Shown here: in pieces, positions 1-8,060 of the stretch
Layout: each line of letters opens with the position of its first letter
Position numbering within the stretch: the stretch's first letter is position 1
Origin: Candidatus Aalborgicola danicus
GTDB lineage: Bacteria > Pseudomonadota > Gammaproteobacteria > Burkholderiales > Burkholderiaceae_C
Assembly: GCA_016703945.1 (NCBI GenBank)
Contig: JADJBC010000008.1
Span: 62,001 to 126,000 of the forward strand
Reading direction: 5' to 3'
DNA: 64,000 nucleotides
Made by a program: the position numbers and the translations under genes
Notes under the pieces: model-generated
Database searches by the model: none
What the model saw: only the letters and a program-made list of their open reading frames with translations
What the model was told of the DNA's origin: nothing

Positions 1-1057
1 CAGGCCCGACTGGTCAATGCCGCTGTCGGGCAACACTTCGGCGCTTGCCACCACAAAAACTACCTTTGCGCACGCCGTTGACGCCCAGGCGCTTGAGCAG
101 GGGAGCCAGGCCGCCGCGCGCCAGGCTGGATTCGAGCGGTCCGCGCAGGCCCAGGTTATCGGAGATGCCACCGTCGGTCAGGTGAATCCAGGGGCGGCCA
201 GTAGCCGCGCTGGAGTCGAGGTAGGAGTCAAAATCAGCCGCGCGGCGAACGGCGCGTTGGGTGCGGGTATGGTCTTGCGGCTCGGAGCCCGGTTGCTCGA
301 TCCAGCGGGGGCGTATATAGCCACAACGACCGCTGTTGTTTTTGATCGCTACGGGTCCAAACAAAATCGGCACCGCGCTGGAGGCCGCCACGGCACGCGC
401 CACCGGCACGGTGGACAGGTCGGCACACAGCGGGTCAAACTGGTCCTGCGTGAACTGGAAATCGGCACCCCGGTTCAAGTCGGTGGCGTGGATGACGATC
501 AGCGGGCGTTGCTGGCGCGCCAGCAGGTCGGCGTAGGTTTTTTTGCCCAGCAGGCGCCGCTCGATCATGTGGCTCAGTTTGTCGACGCGGTCGTTGCTGG
601 ACAAGCCTACGAGCTGGCTCAGGCCCTTCATCGAGACATAGTGGTCCCACAGCTCGGTCTGGAAGTCCGCGTTCAGAAAGTGGCCGGGAAAGTCGGTAAA
701 AAAGGCGTCTCCAAACAGACCATAGTAGGCCGCCGCGTAACTGCCGCCCGACACCGAATTGATGACATCAACCTCGTCCACCAGGCGACGCGGGCGTCCC
801 TCCCATTGGATAGTGGTTTCGCGCAGTTTGTCGAGTACGCCATAGGCCAGTGCCGCCGAGCGGTTTCCTCCACCCGAAAAGGCCAGCACCATAAAGATGC
901 CGTCGCTGTTGTCCGGGCCTTTGGGCAGGTTGGAGAAGCGGTAGCCGTAGCGCGGGTTGACGGATGCCAATACGCCGACCGGTTCAGGCGGTGGCACCAC
1001 GGTCGCGCAGCCGCTGAGCAGCACGACCAGGCAACACCAGTGCCACGGCTTGCGCAT
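1..1057 (-). CDS. Patatin-like phospholipase lipoprotein, partial and frameshifted
   Basis: Predicted outer-membrane or periplasmic acyl hydrolase of the patatin family. The chosen ATG at 1057 gives a lipoprotein signal ending in LLSGC (lipidated Cys17); a GGGAG ribosome site lies about 12 bases upstream. Visible motifs are the oxyanion loop SGGGNRSAA (about 61-69), the nucleophile region SVSGGS (Ser103) and the Asp of DGG (about 295), so the Ser-Asp dyad is present. It is the last gene of a minus-strand operon, 47 bases after the TPR protein. Near 60-66 the frame breaks: the current frame stops at 14, but a shift of one base continues with VVFVVASAEVLPDSGID, typical of this family, and runs off the left edge. 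Either an indel error or a real mutation explains this. Substrate unknown. Confidence 0.8.
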
Positions 1058-1104
1058 CAACCCCAAATCTCCCGCTGAACCCTGGCGGCGCTGCAGCAAA
1101 CCGT

Positions 1105-2367
1105 TCAAGGCTTGCGGATAGCCCAACCCCAGTAGCGCACCAGCTCATCCAGGCCTTCAGGCCCCGACACGGAGGCAAAGGTCTGGCGCGCTTTGTCTGC
1201 CTGCCCGGCCTGTGCGTACGCCACGGCCAGACGCAAACGGGCGTCTTCAGGGCGTTTGGCCAGGCCCTTGGTTATGGCCTTTTCCATCAGTTCCAGGCCT
1301 TTGTCGAACTGCTGCATGCCCACCATGTTGAGTCCGATGTTGAACAAGGCCAGACCATCCGGCTTCTTGAGCGCTGCAGCGGTGTCCGCGACCATGGTTT
1401 TACGGTCCTGTTCCGACTCAGTCACCAGCTTGGCACGCAACTTCTTGTGGGCTTCGGCCTGTGCTCCGGCCCCCATTTGGCCTGCAGTGGCACCCTGGTC
1501 ATAAGCGCGCAAGGCTTCGGCAGAAAAACCAGCCTTCTGGGCAAAATCAACGTACTCGGTGTAGTCCGTGGCCTCTTCCAGCACACCGGCATAAAAAGCC
1601 AGGCGGAATACGTCCAGCTGCAAGCGGCTGGCCAAATCAGCGCGCGCCCACAGACGGTTGATGAGCGAGCGCCAGTGGTCCTTGCTCGGGTAGTGCTGCA
1701 CCAGCAATTCCAGCGCACGGGTGGCACCAGCCGTGTCTTTCAGGCCACTGCGGGCTTGCACCAGCATCGTCAAATAGGCCTGGGGTGGAGCTGTTTTGGC
1801 TTCGATGTCCTTGGCGATGGCTTCGTTGATCAGGTCGCTGCCTTTTTGCAGGTTGCCACCGAGCAGGTAGGACTGGATGCGCACATCCTTGACCGATTGC
1901 TCGGTACCGCCCGCAGCCAGGTTTCGCTCCATCCAGATGGCCGCACCGGCGTAGTCTTTGGTGCGGTAGTGGGCAATGCCAACCGCATGGATCAACTGCA
2001 GAATTTCATCCTGCTTGAGCCAGGTTTCCTTGGCGGAAAGCTCCAGAATCTGTTCCAGCAACTTGGCGCTGCCAGCTGCGTCGTCTTCGTTGATCGCAAC
2101 TGTCAGAGCCACCCGGTTGATGATGTAGCTCTCGTAGGGCGTCCTGTTGGCAACGGCGTTGGCGGCCTTGATTTTTTCCTTGGCTTCTGTGAGCTTCTTT
2201 TCCTGGATCAGGTTTTGTGCTTCCAGCAAGGGGGTGCGAACCTCCATGCGGATACCTGGCGCGGCAGGGGCAGATGCCGCCGCAGCCGGTGCCGGGGTGG
2301 TTTGGGCCCAGACCATGGGGCCCATCAAAGCACAGGCCAGGAGGGTGTTCAATCGAACCATACGCAT
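1105..2367 (-). CDS. Exported TPR-like helical repeat protein
   Basis: Protein of 420 residues with a Sec signal peptide (about 1-21, ending MVWA) followed by an Ala/Pro-rich linker and then an all-helical body. Helix pairs of the tetratricopeptide type are suggested by stretches such as NIGLNMVGMQQFDKGLELMEKAI and RLRLAVAYAQAGQADKA near the C terminus. I infer a periplasmic scaffold or adaptor role; no catalytic motif is visible. The ATG at 2367 was chosen over longer starts because it gives a clean signal peptide and leaves 14 bases after the preceding gene. An alternative ATG lies at 2361. It sits between a small exported protein and a patatin lipoprotein, so the three may form one envelope function. 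Confidence 0.7.
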   Translation of the reverse strand: MRMVRLNTLLACALMGPMVWAQTTPAPAAAASAPAAPGIRMEVRTPLLEAQNLIQEKKLTEAKEKIKAANAVANRTPYESYIINRVALTVAINEDDAAGSAKLLEQILELSAKETWLKQDEILQLIHAVGIAHYRTKDYAGAAIWMERNLAAGGTEQSVKDVRIQSYLLGGNLQKGSDLINEAIAKDIEAKTAPPQAYLTMLVQARSGLKDTAGATRALELLVQHYPSKDHWRSLINRLWARADLASRLQLDVFRLAFYAGVLEEATDYTEYVDFAQKAGFSAEALRAYDQGATAGQMGAGAQAEAHKKLRAKLVTESEQDRKTMVADTAAALKKPDGLALFNIGLNMVGMQQFDKGLELMEKAITKGLAKRPEDARLRLAVAYAQAGQADKARQTFASVSGPEGLDELVRYWGWAIRKP

Positions 2368-2381
2368 AGTGAAAGCCCTTG

Positions 2382-2873
2382 TTACTTCTTGGCCGCTGCA
2401 GGTGCGCCACACAGGGCGTGCTGACCGATTTGCTCGATCAGGTCGCGCGTCTTGTTGACTTCGGCTACGGTGGCGACCGCGGCAATGTTGGATGCCAGGC
2501 TGCCCACATATTTGGCAGTCGCATCGGTCAGGGAGCGCAGCGCGGTGCAGCGCGCGGCCAGATGTTTCTTTGCAACGGCCATGTCGCTGGCATCGCGCAT
2601 TTCCGCCGCCACAACCCCCAGCGCCAAGACACCATCCGTGGTGGCGTCGACCAGGCTGACCTGGTTGGTCACGAGTTTGAGCATCTCTTTGTCATTGGGC
2701 GAGGCTGTGCCCGAGCGTTTGCCCAGCTCCGCCAAGCCGGACGCCAAACCTTGCGACAGCCGGTGGAATTCGGTCACCGTTTTGGTCATGGCAGCCTTGT
2801 TTTGTGCCATGGCTGGTTGTACCAGCAGTGCCGCAGCCAACAGGGAAGTGGAGAGGATACGAATCGTTTGCAT
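2382..2873 (-). CDS. Small exported protein of unknown function
   Basis: 163 residues with a clear Sec signal peptide (1-23, ending QPAMA). The mature part is rich in Ala, Thr and Leu, probably helical, with two cysteines (HLAARC and HALCG) that could form a disulfide in the periplasm. I do not recognise the family. It is the first gene of the operon with the TPR-like protein and the patatin-like lipoprotein, so its expression is probably tied to theirs. The start is the ATG at 2873, directly followed by a charged residue and hydrophobic core. Confidence 0.6.
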   Translation of the reverse strand: MQTIRILSTSLLAAALLVQPAMAQNKAAMTKTVTEFHRLSQGLASGLAELGKRSGTASPNDKEMLKLVTNQVSLVDATTDGVLALGVVAAEMRDASDMAVAKKHLAARCTALRSLTDATAKYVGSLASNIAAVATVAEVNKTRDLIEQIGQHALCGAPAAAKK

Positions 2874-2958
2874 GGAATTTACTCGGAGGTTGAACGTGGG
2901 CGAAACTGTACACCGGTTCGGGGACGGCGCGGCGTGGCGGTGTTCAAATGCCTGCGGC

Positions 2959-3375
2959 TCAAAAACCAGCGTCTTTCAACCAGCCCTGCGCATACGCACC
3001 CACGGCAATACCGGCCAGGGCAACGGCAACATCCCAATTGCCGGTCCCCAGGGCTGCGATGGCCGGGCCAGGGCAGACACCGCACAAACCCCAGCCCATG
3101 CCAAAGATGGCCGACCCCACCACGGTATCGCGGTCAAGCGTGGCAGTGCGCACCAGAAACTGTTGGCCCATCAGCGGGCGGCCCAGCCAGCGTGGGCCCA
3201 GTTGATAGGCCAGCAAGGTCACCAGGACCGCGCCACCCATGACCAGCATCAGCCCGAAGTCCTGGAAACGCAGAAAGCTCAGTACAACTTCTGGTGACAC
3301 CATGGTGGATACGGCCAGGCCGAAACCAAATAGTGCCCCACTGGCCAAAACGGCCCAAAAATGCATGGTGCGCAT
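2959..3375 (-). CDS. YeeE/YedE-type transporter half, DUF6691 (PmpB-like)
   Basis: 138-residue integral membrane protein, the second half of a split YeeE/YedE transporter. It has about four hydrophobic segments and the family motif WGLCGVCPGPA (about 94-104), with cysteines thought to take part in sulfur-compound transport. The start ATG at 3375 overlaps the stop of the upstream half by one base (TGATG), so the two are translationally coupled. The family is associated with thiosulfate or other sulfur-species uptake; the substrate here is inference. No rhodanese, BigR or sulfur oxidation gene lies next to it in this window. Confidence 0.8.
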   Translation of the reverse strand: MRTMHFWAVLASGALFGFGLAVSTMVSPEVVLSFLRFQDFGLMLVMGGAVLVTLLAYQLGPRWLGRPLMGQQFLVRTATLDRDTVVGSAIFGMGWGLCGVCPGPAIAALGTGNWDVAVALAGIAVGAYAQGWLKDAGF

Positions 3376-3845
3376 CAGTGGGCTCCCAGGCGCAGCGCGA
3401 TGTTGGCGGTGATGAAACCGGTTGCCATAAAGGTCAACACGGCGGCCAGGGCCGGCAGTTGTAGCGAGCCCAAGCCACAAATGCCATGGCCTGATGTGCA
3501 GCCATTGGACAGGCGGGCGCCAAAACCCACCAACAGACCACCCAACCCAAGCTGCCACAAGGGCACCCCCGTGTGCAAGCCGCCCGACGGCCCCGACCAG
3601 ACCCACCAGATCACGGCTCCCACTACCAAGCCCAAAGCGTACACCAGGCGCCAGTTGCGTTCATCACGCAGCCGGGCCTGCTGGAAAAAGGGCCGGGTGG
3701 AAACATAAGACCAGGTGCTGCTGAACACCGTGCTCATGCCGCCAATCAGGCCGGTCAGGATGAACAACAGGCTCACGCCCAAGCCTATCAGCAGCCCTCC
3801 GGCCAGGTAGTGCCCCCAGCCCAGGGGGAATAGTGTGTGTGCCAT
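3375..3845 (-). CDS. YeeE/YedE-type transporter half (PmpA-like)
   Basis: 156-residue membrane protein with four or so hydrophobic segments and the conserved motif NGCTSGHGICG near residues 115-125, diagnostic of the YeeE/YedE (sulfur transport) family. It is the first gene of a two-gene unit with the DUF6691 half, overlapping it by one base. Together they correspond to one full-length YeeE-like permease. The start at 3845 is preceded on the minus strand by AGAAGGAGA, a strong ribosome site. Transcription diverges from the MFS exporter unit, with 295 bases between the two starts. Confidence 0.85.
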   Translation of the reverse strand: MAHTLFPLGWGHYLAGGLLIGLGVSLLFILTGLIGGMSTVFSSTWSYVSTRPFFQQARLRDERNWRLVYALGLVVGAVIWWVWSGPSGGLHTGVPLWQLGLGGLLVGFGARLSNGCTSGHGICGLGSLQLPALAAVLTFMATGFITANIALRLGAH

Positions 3846-4070
3846 GCAAATCTCCTTCTGTCAGCGCAAGCAGCCGAGAGCATACAGCTGGTGGCATTGG
3901 CGCGTTGGCACACCGGAAATGCCCAAGAAAACGCTATCGTTGTGGGAGCGCGTTGCGCTTATTCTGCGTGGGCTAGAGCCTGATTTGGCTTGTAACTTTT
4001 GGAACACGGAGGTCAATTGCCCGGTGAGTGACCGGTGTTAATGCCCTGTCGGCGCTAAAGGACCTAATAA

Positions 4071-4135
4071 GTAAATTTTATGATTTACAAATTCAAATTG
4101 CGGCACTATATTTGTAATCAAATGCAATTACAAAT
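4071..4135. promoter_or_regulatory. Two inverted repeats, candidate operators of the MFS/regulator unit
   Basis: Directly upstream of the MFS start lies a perfect 9-bp inverted repeat, ATTTGTAAT (4110-4118) and ATTACAAAT (4127-4135), separated by 8 bases. A second repeat, GTAAAT (4071-4076) and ATTTAC (4083-4088), lies about 40 bp further upstream with a related half site. The surrounding 80 bases are AT-rich, unlike the flanks. The first repeat ends only 5 bases before the ATG, so a bound protein would block the transcript start or translation initiation. I infer autoregulation by the downstream COG2345-type regulator. Confidence 0.55.
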
Positions 4136-4140
4136 AAGCC

Positions 4141-5355
4141 ATGAAGTCCACCTTGCTCATTGTTTCGGCCTGCCTGCTGGCCCTGTTTTCCACCGTGGGC
4201 GCGTCACTGCCGTACCCGATATTGCCGCCGCTGTTTGCCGCAGATGCCGCCAATGACCTGAACCACTTTCTGGGTTTGCCGCCCAAGCTGCTGTTTGGCA
4301 TTGCGCTGGCTATCAACCCGGTGGGCCTACTGATCGGCTCCACTTTGTTGGGGCCATTGTCGGACCGGTATGGCCGTCGCCCGGTATTGCTGGTGACGGC
4401 GCTAGGAGCGGCGGCGGGGCATGCCATCACGGCGGGTGCGCTGTTGATGCAGTCTTACCCATTGTTCATCGTGGCCCGCTTTGCTACCGGCCTGATGGAA
4501 GGAAACACCAGTGTGGCCCGCGCCTTGCTGGCCGATGAGCTAGAGGGGCCGCTGCGGGTGCGGGCTTTTTCGTGGTTGAACGGCGCTTTGTACACCGGCT
4601 GGCTGGCCGGGCCGTTGCTGGCGGGATTCACCTTGCGCTGGGGCATCACAACCCCGTTCTGGGCGGCGGTGGTGGCGCTATTGGCGACCGCCGTCATTAC
4701 CTACATCGCCCTGGCGCCTCAGCAAGTTACGCCCCGTCAGACAAGCTGGTGGCAGGTGGTGCAACACCAGCATGCCTTGAAACTGCTGCTGCAGCCCGAG
4801 CTGCGCACGCTGTTTGTGGTGCAACTGGCCTTTACCTGCGGCGTGACTGCGTTCTACGAGTTTTACCCGCTGTGGCTGGTGGAGGCGCTGCGTTTCGATG
4901 CCCAAGGCATTGCGCTGGCCACAGCCGCCTTGTGTGCAACCATGACGGCGACCTCGGTGTTTGCGGGCCATGCCAGTGGGCATGCGCCCCTGCAACGTGC
5001 CAGCCGGTTTGCGCTGCTGTCAGCGGCTTGTATTGCCGCAGTGGCCTTGGGTGGCCCGACTGTGGGCTTGATCGCCATCGTTGTGTTTGGTCTGCCCAAC
5101 GCCTATTACAACGCGGTCATGCCGGCTTGGTGTGCCGAACGATTCGGTCACTTGGGGCAGGGCGCGGTGATGGGTTTGTTGTCCACTATTTTCTGCCTTG
5201 CCAATATCCTGATGGCATTGCTGGGTTCGGTGCTGACGCTGATCGACACCCGTTTGATTCTGCTGGTGGGTGCTGGACTTTCGGCCTGGGCCGCGTGGCG
5301 CATACGCCAGTGGTCGGCAACGGGAATGGCCAATGTCAAGGTGGTGGGCGTATGA
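4141..5355 (+). CDS. MFS transporter, drug-exporter-like
   Basis: 404-residue major facilitator with about 12 hydrophobic segments. The signature loop between helices 2 and 3 reads GPLSDRYGRRPVLL (about 72-85), matching motif A of drug:H+ antiporters, and a motif-C-like glycine pattern (YTGWLAGPLLAG) follows near 145-156. It should export a small molecule across the inner membrane using the proton gradient; the substrate is unknown. The stop overlaps the start of the next gene (ATGA), so exporter and regulator are co-translated. No clear Shine-Dalgarno sequence precedes the ATG; the upstream region is occupied by an inverted repeat. Confidence 0.85.
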   Translation: MKSTLLIVSACLLALFSTVGASLPYPILPPLFAADAANDLNHFLGLPPKLLFGIALAINPVGLLIGSTLLGPLSDRYGRRPVLLVTALGAAAGHAITAGALLMQSYPLFIVARFATGLMEGNTSVARALLADELEGPLRVRAFSWLNGALYTGWLAGPLLAGFTLRWGITTPFWAAVVALLATAVITYIALAPQQVTPRQTSWWQVVQHQHALKLLLQPELRTLFVVQLAFTCGVTAFYEFYPLWLVEALRFDAQGIALATAALCATMTATSVFAGHASGHAPLQRASRFALLSAACIAAVALGGPTVGLIAIVVFGLPNAYYNAVMPAWCAERFGHLGQGAVMGLLSTIFCLANILMALLGSVLTLIDTRLILLVGAGLSAWAAWRIRQWSATGMANVKVVGV

Positions 5356-5975
5356 ACACGGGTGAACAGATTCTCTTCTTGCTCAAGACACGCGGTGCCA
5401 GCACGGCGCAACAGTTGGCGGACGCCTTGCAATTGACATCCATGGGCGTGCGCCGCTACCTGGATGCCTGGCTTCACGAGGGCCTGCTGGAAACGCAGGA
5501 CCGGGCCGACAAAGTGGGCCGCCCGGCGCGTTACTGGACGTTGACGCCTGCCGGGCATGGGCGTTTCCCCGATCGGCACAGCGAGTTGACGGTGCAACTG
5601 ATTGCCCAGGTTCGTGCCTTGTTTGGTGAGAACGGCCTGGACCAACTGATCACCGCACGGGAGCAGCACAGCGAGGCTGCGTACACAGCGCACATGCGGG
5701 ACACCGATACGCTGGCGCAACGCTTGGCCCACCTGACACAGGCGCGTGAGGACGAGGGGTACATGGCCGAACTCTCAGAGCAGCCGGATGGCAGCTTTCT
5801 GCTGGTCGAAAACCACTGCCCCATTTGTGCCGCCGCCACGGAATGCCAGGGCTTTTGCCGCTCGGAGCTGGACGTGTTTCGCCGCGTGGTGGGGCCGACT
5901 GGCACGGTAGAACGCATCGAGCATGCGTTGTCAGGCGCGCGGCGCTGCGTGTACCAGATCAAGCCAATTGGCTGA
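5352..5975 (+). CDS. COG2345-type winged-helix regulator with a cysteine cluster
   Basis: 207-residue transcription factor. An N-terminal winged helix-turn-helix (about 1-70; STAQQLADALQLTSMGVRRYL as recognition region, then the wing GRPARYWTLTPAG) is followed by a helical linker and a C-terminal part with Cys156, Cys159, Cys165, Cys169 and Cys199. The pattern NHCPICAA...CQGFCRSELDVF resembles the cluster-binding segment of SufR-like regulators, so an iron-sulfur or other metal or redox cofactor is likely but not proven. The ATG overlaps the MFS stop by four bases. I infer that it represses its own operon through the inverted repeats at 4071-4135 and responds to oxidative or metal stress or to the exported compound. 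Confidence 0.75.
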   Translation: MNTGEQILFLLKTRGASTAQQLADALQLTSMGVRRYLDAWLHEGLLETQDRADKVGRPARYWTLTPAGHGRFPDRHSELTVQLIAQVRALFGENGLDQLITAREQHSEAAYTAHMRDTDTLAQRLAHLTQAREDEGYMAELSEQPDGSFLLVENHCPICAAATECQGFCRSELDVFRRVVGPTGTVERIEHALSGARRCVYQIKPIG

Positions 5976-5985
5976 AGGCCCCACA

Positions 5986-6136
5986 GGGGCTAAATCGCTG
6001 GGGGGCCCGGCGCGGATTTGTGGCCCCACGCTCCACCGCTGCGCGGGTCGCTGCCCCCCAAGGGGGCTAAATCCGCTTGGGGCGGCCCGGCGCGGATTTG
6101 TGGCCCCCACGCTCCGCCGCTGCGCGTGTGCTGCTT
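5986..6136. repeat. Two tandem GC-rich extragenic repeat units
   Basis: Two copies, about 5986-6062 and 6063-6136, share GGGGCTAAATC, then CCCGGCGCGGATTTGTGGCC, then CACGCTCC(A/G)CCGCTGCGCG. They contain short self-complementary cores (CCGCTGCGCGG, CCCCCCAAGGGGG). Related sequence occurs at 31054-31140 and, inverted, at 46640-46677. The location just after the regulator gene suggests a role in 3' end protection or termination, but this is inference; copy number in the genome cannot be seen here. Confidence 0.6.
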
Positions 6137-6180
6137 TTGGGGTCAGATTTCAGTTAGACTGAAATGAAGGAGTCATCACT

Positions 6181-6339
6181 ATGGCAGGCGTATTCGGCAA
6201 AGATCCCAACATGAAGAAGACCAACCAGGCGCAGCTTGAGCGCACCAACGCCGAGCGCAAGCGCAAGCAAGCGGAAGCGGCGGTCAAGTTCAATCAAAAG
6301 AAAGCCGCACCAAACAGCGGCGATGCAACCCAGAAGTAG
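6181..6339 (+). CDS. Small basic protein of unknown function (52 residues)
   Basis: The reading frame MAGVFGKDPNMKKTNQAQLE continues with a highly charged, probably helical segment rich in Arg, Lys, Gln and Ala (ERKRKQAEAAVKFNQKKAA) and ends QK. A near-perfect AAGGAG (6167-6172) lies 8 bases before the ATG, and an intrinsic terminator follows 22 bases after the stop, so this is a complete transcription unit. The basic, Cys-free sequence suggests RNA, ribosome or nucleic-acid binding, but I do not recognise a family. The neighbouring adenosine deaminase-like gene begins after the terminator. Confidence 0.65.
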   Translation: MAGVFGKDPNMKKTNQAQLERTNAERKRKQAEAAVKFNQKKAAPNSGDATQK

Positions 6340-6360
6340 CGGTACCACCGCAGACCTGAT

Positions 6361-6390
6361 AGCCCCTTCATTGGGGTTTTTCTTTTTTTT
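6361..6390 (+). terminator. Intrinsic terminator after the 52-residue gene
   Basis: Short stem CCCC/GGGG (6363-6366 and 6373-6376, extended by A-T and G-T pairs) with a 6-base loop, followed by TTTTTCTTTTTTTT. It separates the small gene from the deaminase gene, whose ATG lies 20 bases downstream. Confidence 0.65.
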
Positions 6391-6410
6391 CCACGCCGCA
6401 AACCCACACC

Positions 6411-7958
6411 ATGAACAAAACCACCACACTCAAATCGCTGTGCATCGTGCTCGCGCTGGCCACAGGCACGGCCATACCCGCGTTCGCCCGGGCCCCGTCA
6501 ACCGCAAGCGCGCAACAGCGCACTGAAGCACACTTTCGCACCATTCGCGCACAGCCGCCCGAGTTGTGGGCCTTTCTGAAAGACATGCCCAAGGGCGGCG
6601 ACCTGCACAGCCATTTGTCGGGCGCCATTTATGCCGAGTCCATGATCGGCTGGGCGGCCGAGGACGGCCTGTGTGTGGATACAAAAGGGCTGAAGTTGGT
6701 CAGACCGCCATGTGACGCTGCACCCGGGCTGGTGGGGGCCAAGGAGGCGCAGCTTGACGGCGTGTTGTACCGCCGCATGATTGACGCTTGGTCCATGCGC
6801 AACGCGCAAACTTCCGGCCTCAGCGGCCATGACCAGTTTTTTGACAGCTTTGGCAAGTTTGGCGCGGCCAACAAGAACCGTGGTGGCGATATGTTGGCTG
6901 AAGTGGCGTCCCGCGCCAGCGCGGGTCAGGTCAGTTACCTGGAGTTGATGCTGACCCCCGGGGGGGCCGAGGTTTCCAAGGTGGCCGCCAAGGCCGGTTG
7001 GAACGACGATTTCTCAATGATGCGCACGGCCATGCTGGAGAACGGCCTGCCCGCAGCGGCCTCTGCCGCCGCCGAAGAATTGAGCCGCGCCAACGCCCGC
7101 AAGACCGAACTGTTGCGTTGTGGCACGCCGCATGCCGCGCCCGGCTGCGCGGTGACGGTGCGCTACCTGTACCAGGTGCTGCGCGGCTTGCCCAAGGAGA
7201 TCGTTTTTGCGCAAATGCTGGCCGGCTTTGAATTGGCCAACCGGGGTGGTGCGGATTCACAAGTGGTCGGCCTGAACCTGGTGATGCCGGAAGACGCCCT
7301 GGTGCCGATGCGCGACTTCTCGCTGCACATGCGCCTGCTGGACTACCTGCACAACGTCTACCCCAAGGTGCAGATCACGTTGCACGCCGGTGAGCTGGCA
7401 CCCGGCCTGGTGCCGCCAGAGGGCCTGCGCTTTCACATCCGCGAATCGATTGAGCGCGGCCATGCCACGCGCATTGGCCACGGCGTGGCCATCATGCAGG
7501 AAGACGATGCTGTGGGCCTGCTCAAACGCATGGCACGCGACAAGATCATGGTCGAGATCTGCCTGACCAGCAACACCGGCATTCTGGGTGTAAGCGGCAC
7601 TCAGCATCCACTGGCAACCTATCTGAAACACGGTGTGCCGACCGCGCTGGCGACCGATGATGAAGGCGTTTCGCGCTCTGAAATGACGCATGAATACGTG
7701 AAGGCGGTGCAGGAGCAAAACGTGAGCTACCGGCAACTGAAAACCATGGCACGCAATAGTCTGCAGTTTGCGTTTGTGGAGGGGGAGGCGCTGTGGAAGG
7801 ATGTGGAACGCCTTCAGCCTGTGGCTGCCTGTGCGGGCAACCGGCCGGGTGTTGCGAGGGCCCATGCCCGTTGCGAAAACTATCTGGAACAGAGTCCCAA
7901 GGCCAGGTTGCAATGGCAACTGGAAGAGGCCTTGGCGAAGTTTGAGCGCAAGTTCTGA
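6411..7958 (+). CDS. Exported adenosine deaminase-like metal hydrolase
   Basis: 515-residue member of the adenosine/AMP deaminase superfamily. A Sec signal peptide (1-27, ending PAFA) precedes the catalytic TIM barrel. Metal and catalytic residues are visible: His65 and His67 in GGDLHSHLSG, His325 with Glu328 in LHAGE, the HGV region (IGHGVAIM) and Asp416-Asp417 in ATDDEG. It probably deaminates adenosine or a related purine nucleoside outside the cytoplasm, for nucleoside scavenging. It is longer than cytosolic Add (about 330 residues) and resembles the extracellular ADGF-like group in having an N-terminal extension. Substrate not proven. No nucleoside transporter is adjacent. Confidence 0.85.
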   Translation: MNKTTTLKSLCIVLALATGTAIPAFARAPSTASAQQRTEAHFRTIRAQPPELWAFLKDMPKGGDLHSHLSGAIYAESMIGWAAEDGLCVDTKGLKLVRPPCDAAPGLVGAKEAQLDGVLYRRMIDAWSMRNAQTSGLSGHDQFFDSFGKFGAANKNRGGDMLAEVASRASAGQVSYLELMLTPGGAEVSKVAAKAGWNDDFSMMRTAMLENGLPAAASAAAEELSRANARKTELLRCGTPHAAPGCAVTVRYLYQVLRGLPKEIVFAQMLAGFELANRGGADSQVVGLNLVMPEDALVPMRDFSLHMRLLDYLHNVYPKVQITLHAGELAPGLVPPEGLRFHIRESIERGHATRIGHGVAIMQEDDAVGLLKRMARDKIMVEICLTSNTGILGVSGTQHPLATYLKHGVPTALATDDEGVSRSEMTHEYVKAVQEQNVSYRQLKTMARNSLQFAFVEGEALWKDVERLQPVAACAGNRPGVARAHARCENYLEQSPKARLQWQLEEALAKFERKF

Positions 7959-7995
7959 TGATTGGGGGCACGAACTGCTGTGAATGTGCCAAATT

Positions 7996-8044
7996 GGCCT
8001 GCAGCCCTCGTAGAATAAGCGCGAAAAGCTACGAATTTTGTAGC
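7996..8044 (-). repeat. Dispersed ~50-bp element, copy 1 (intergenic)
   Basis: Read on the minus strand: GCTAC-AAAATTC-GTAGC, then a GCGCTTATTC segment, then AGGGCTGCAGGCC. It carries the hallmarks of the window-wide element: a GCTAY...RTAGC inverted repeat, a GCGC-like middle and a GGGCTAnAGGCC end. The IS1-like insertion at 8061 lies 16 bp beyond it. Confidence 0.6.
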
Positions 8045-8060
8045 AAACAGGGGTTTGAAT

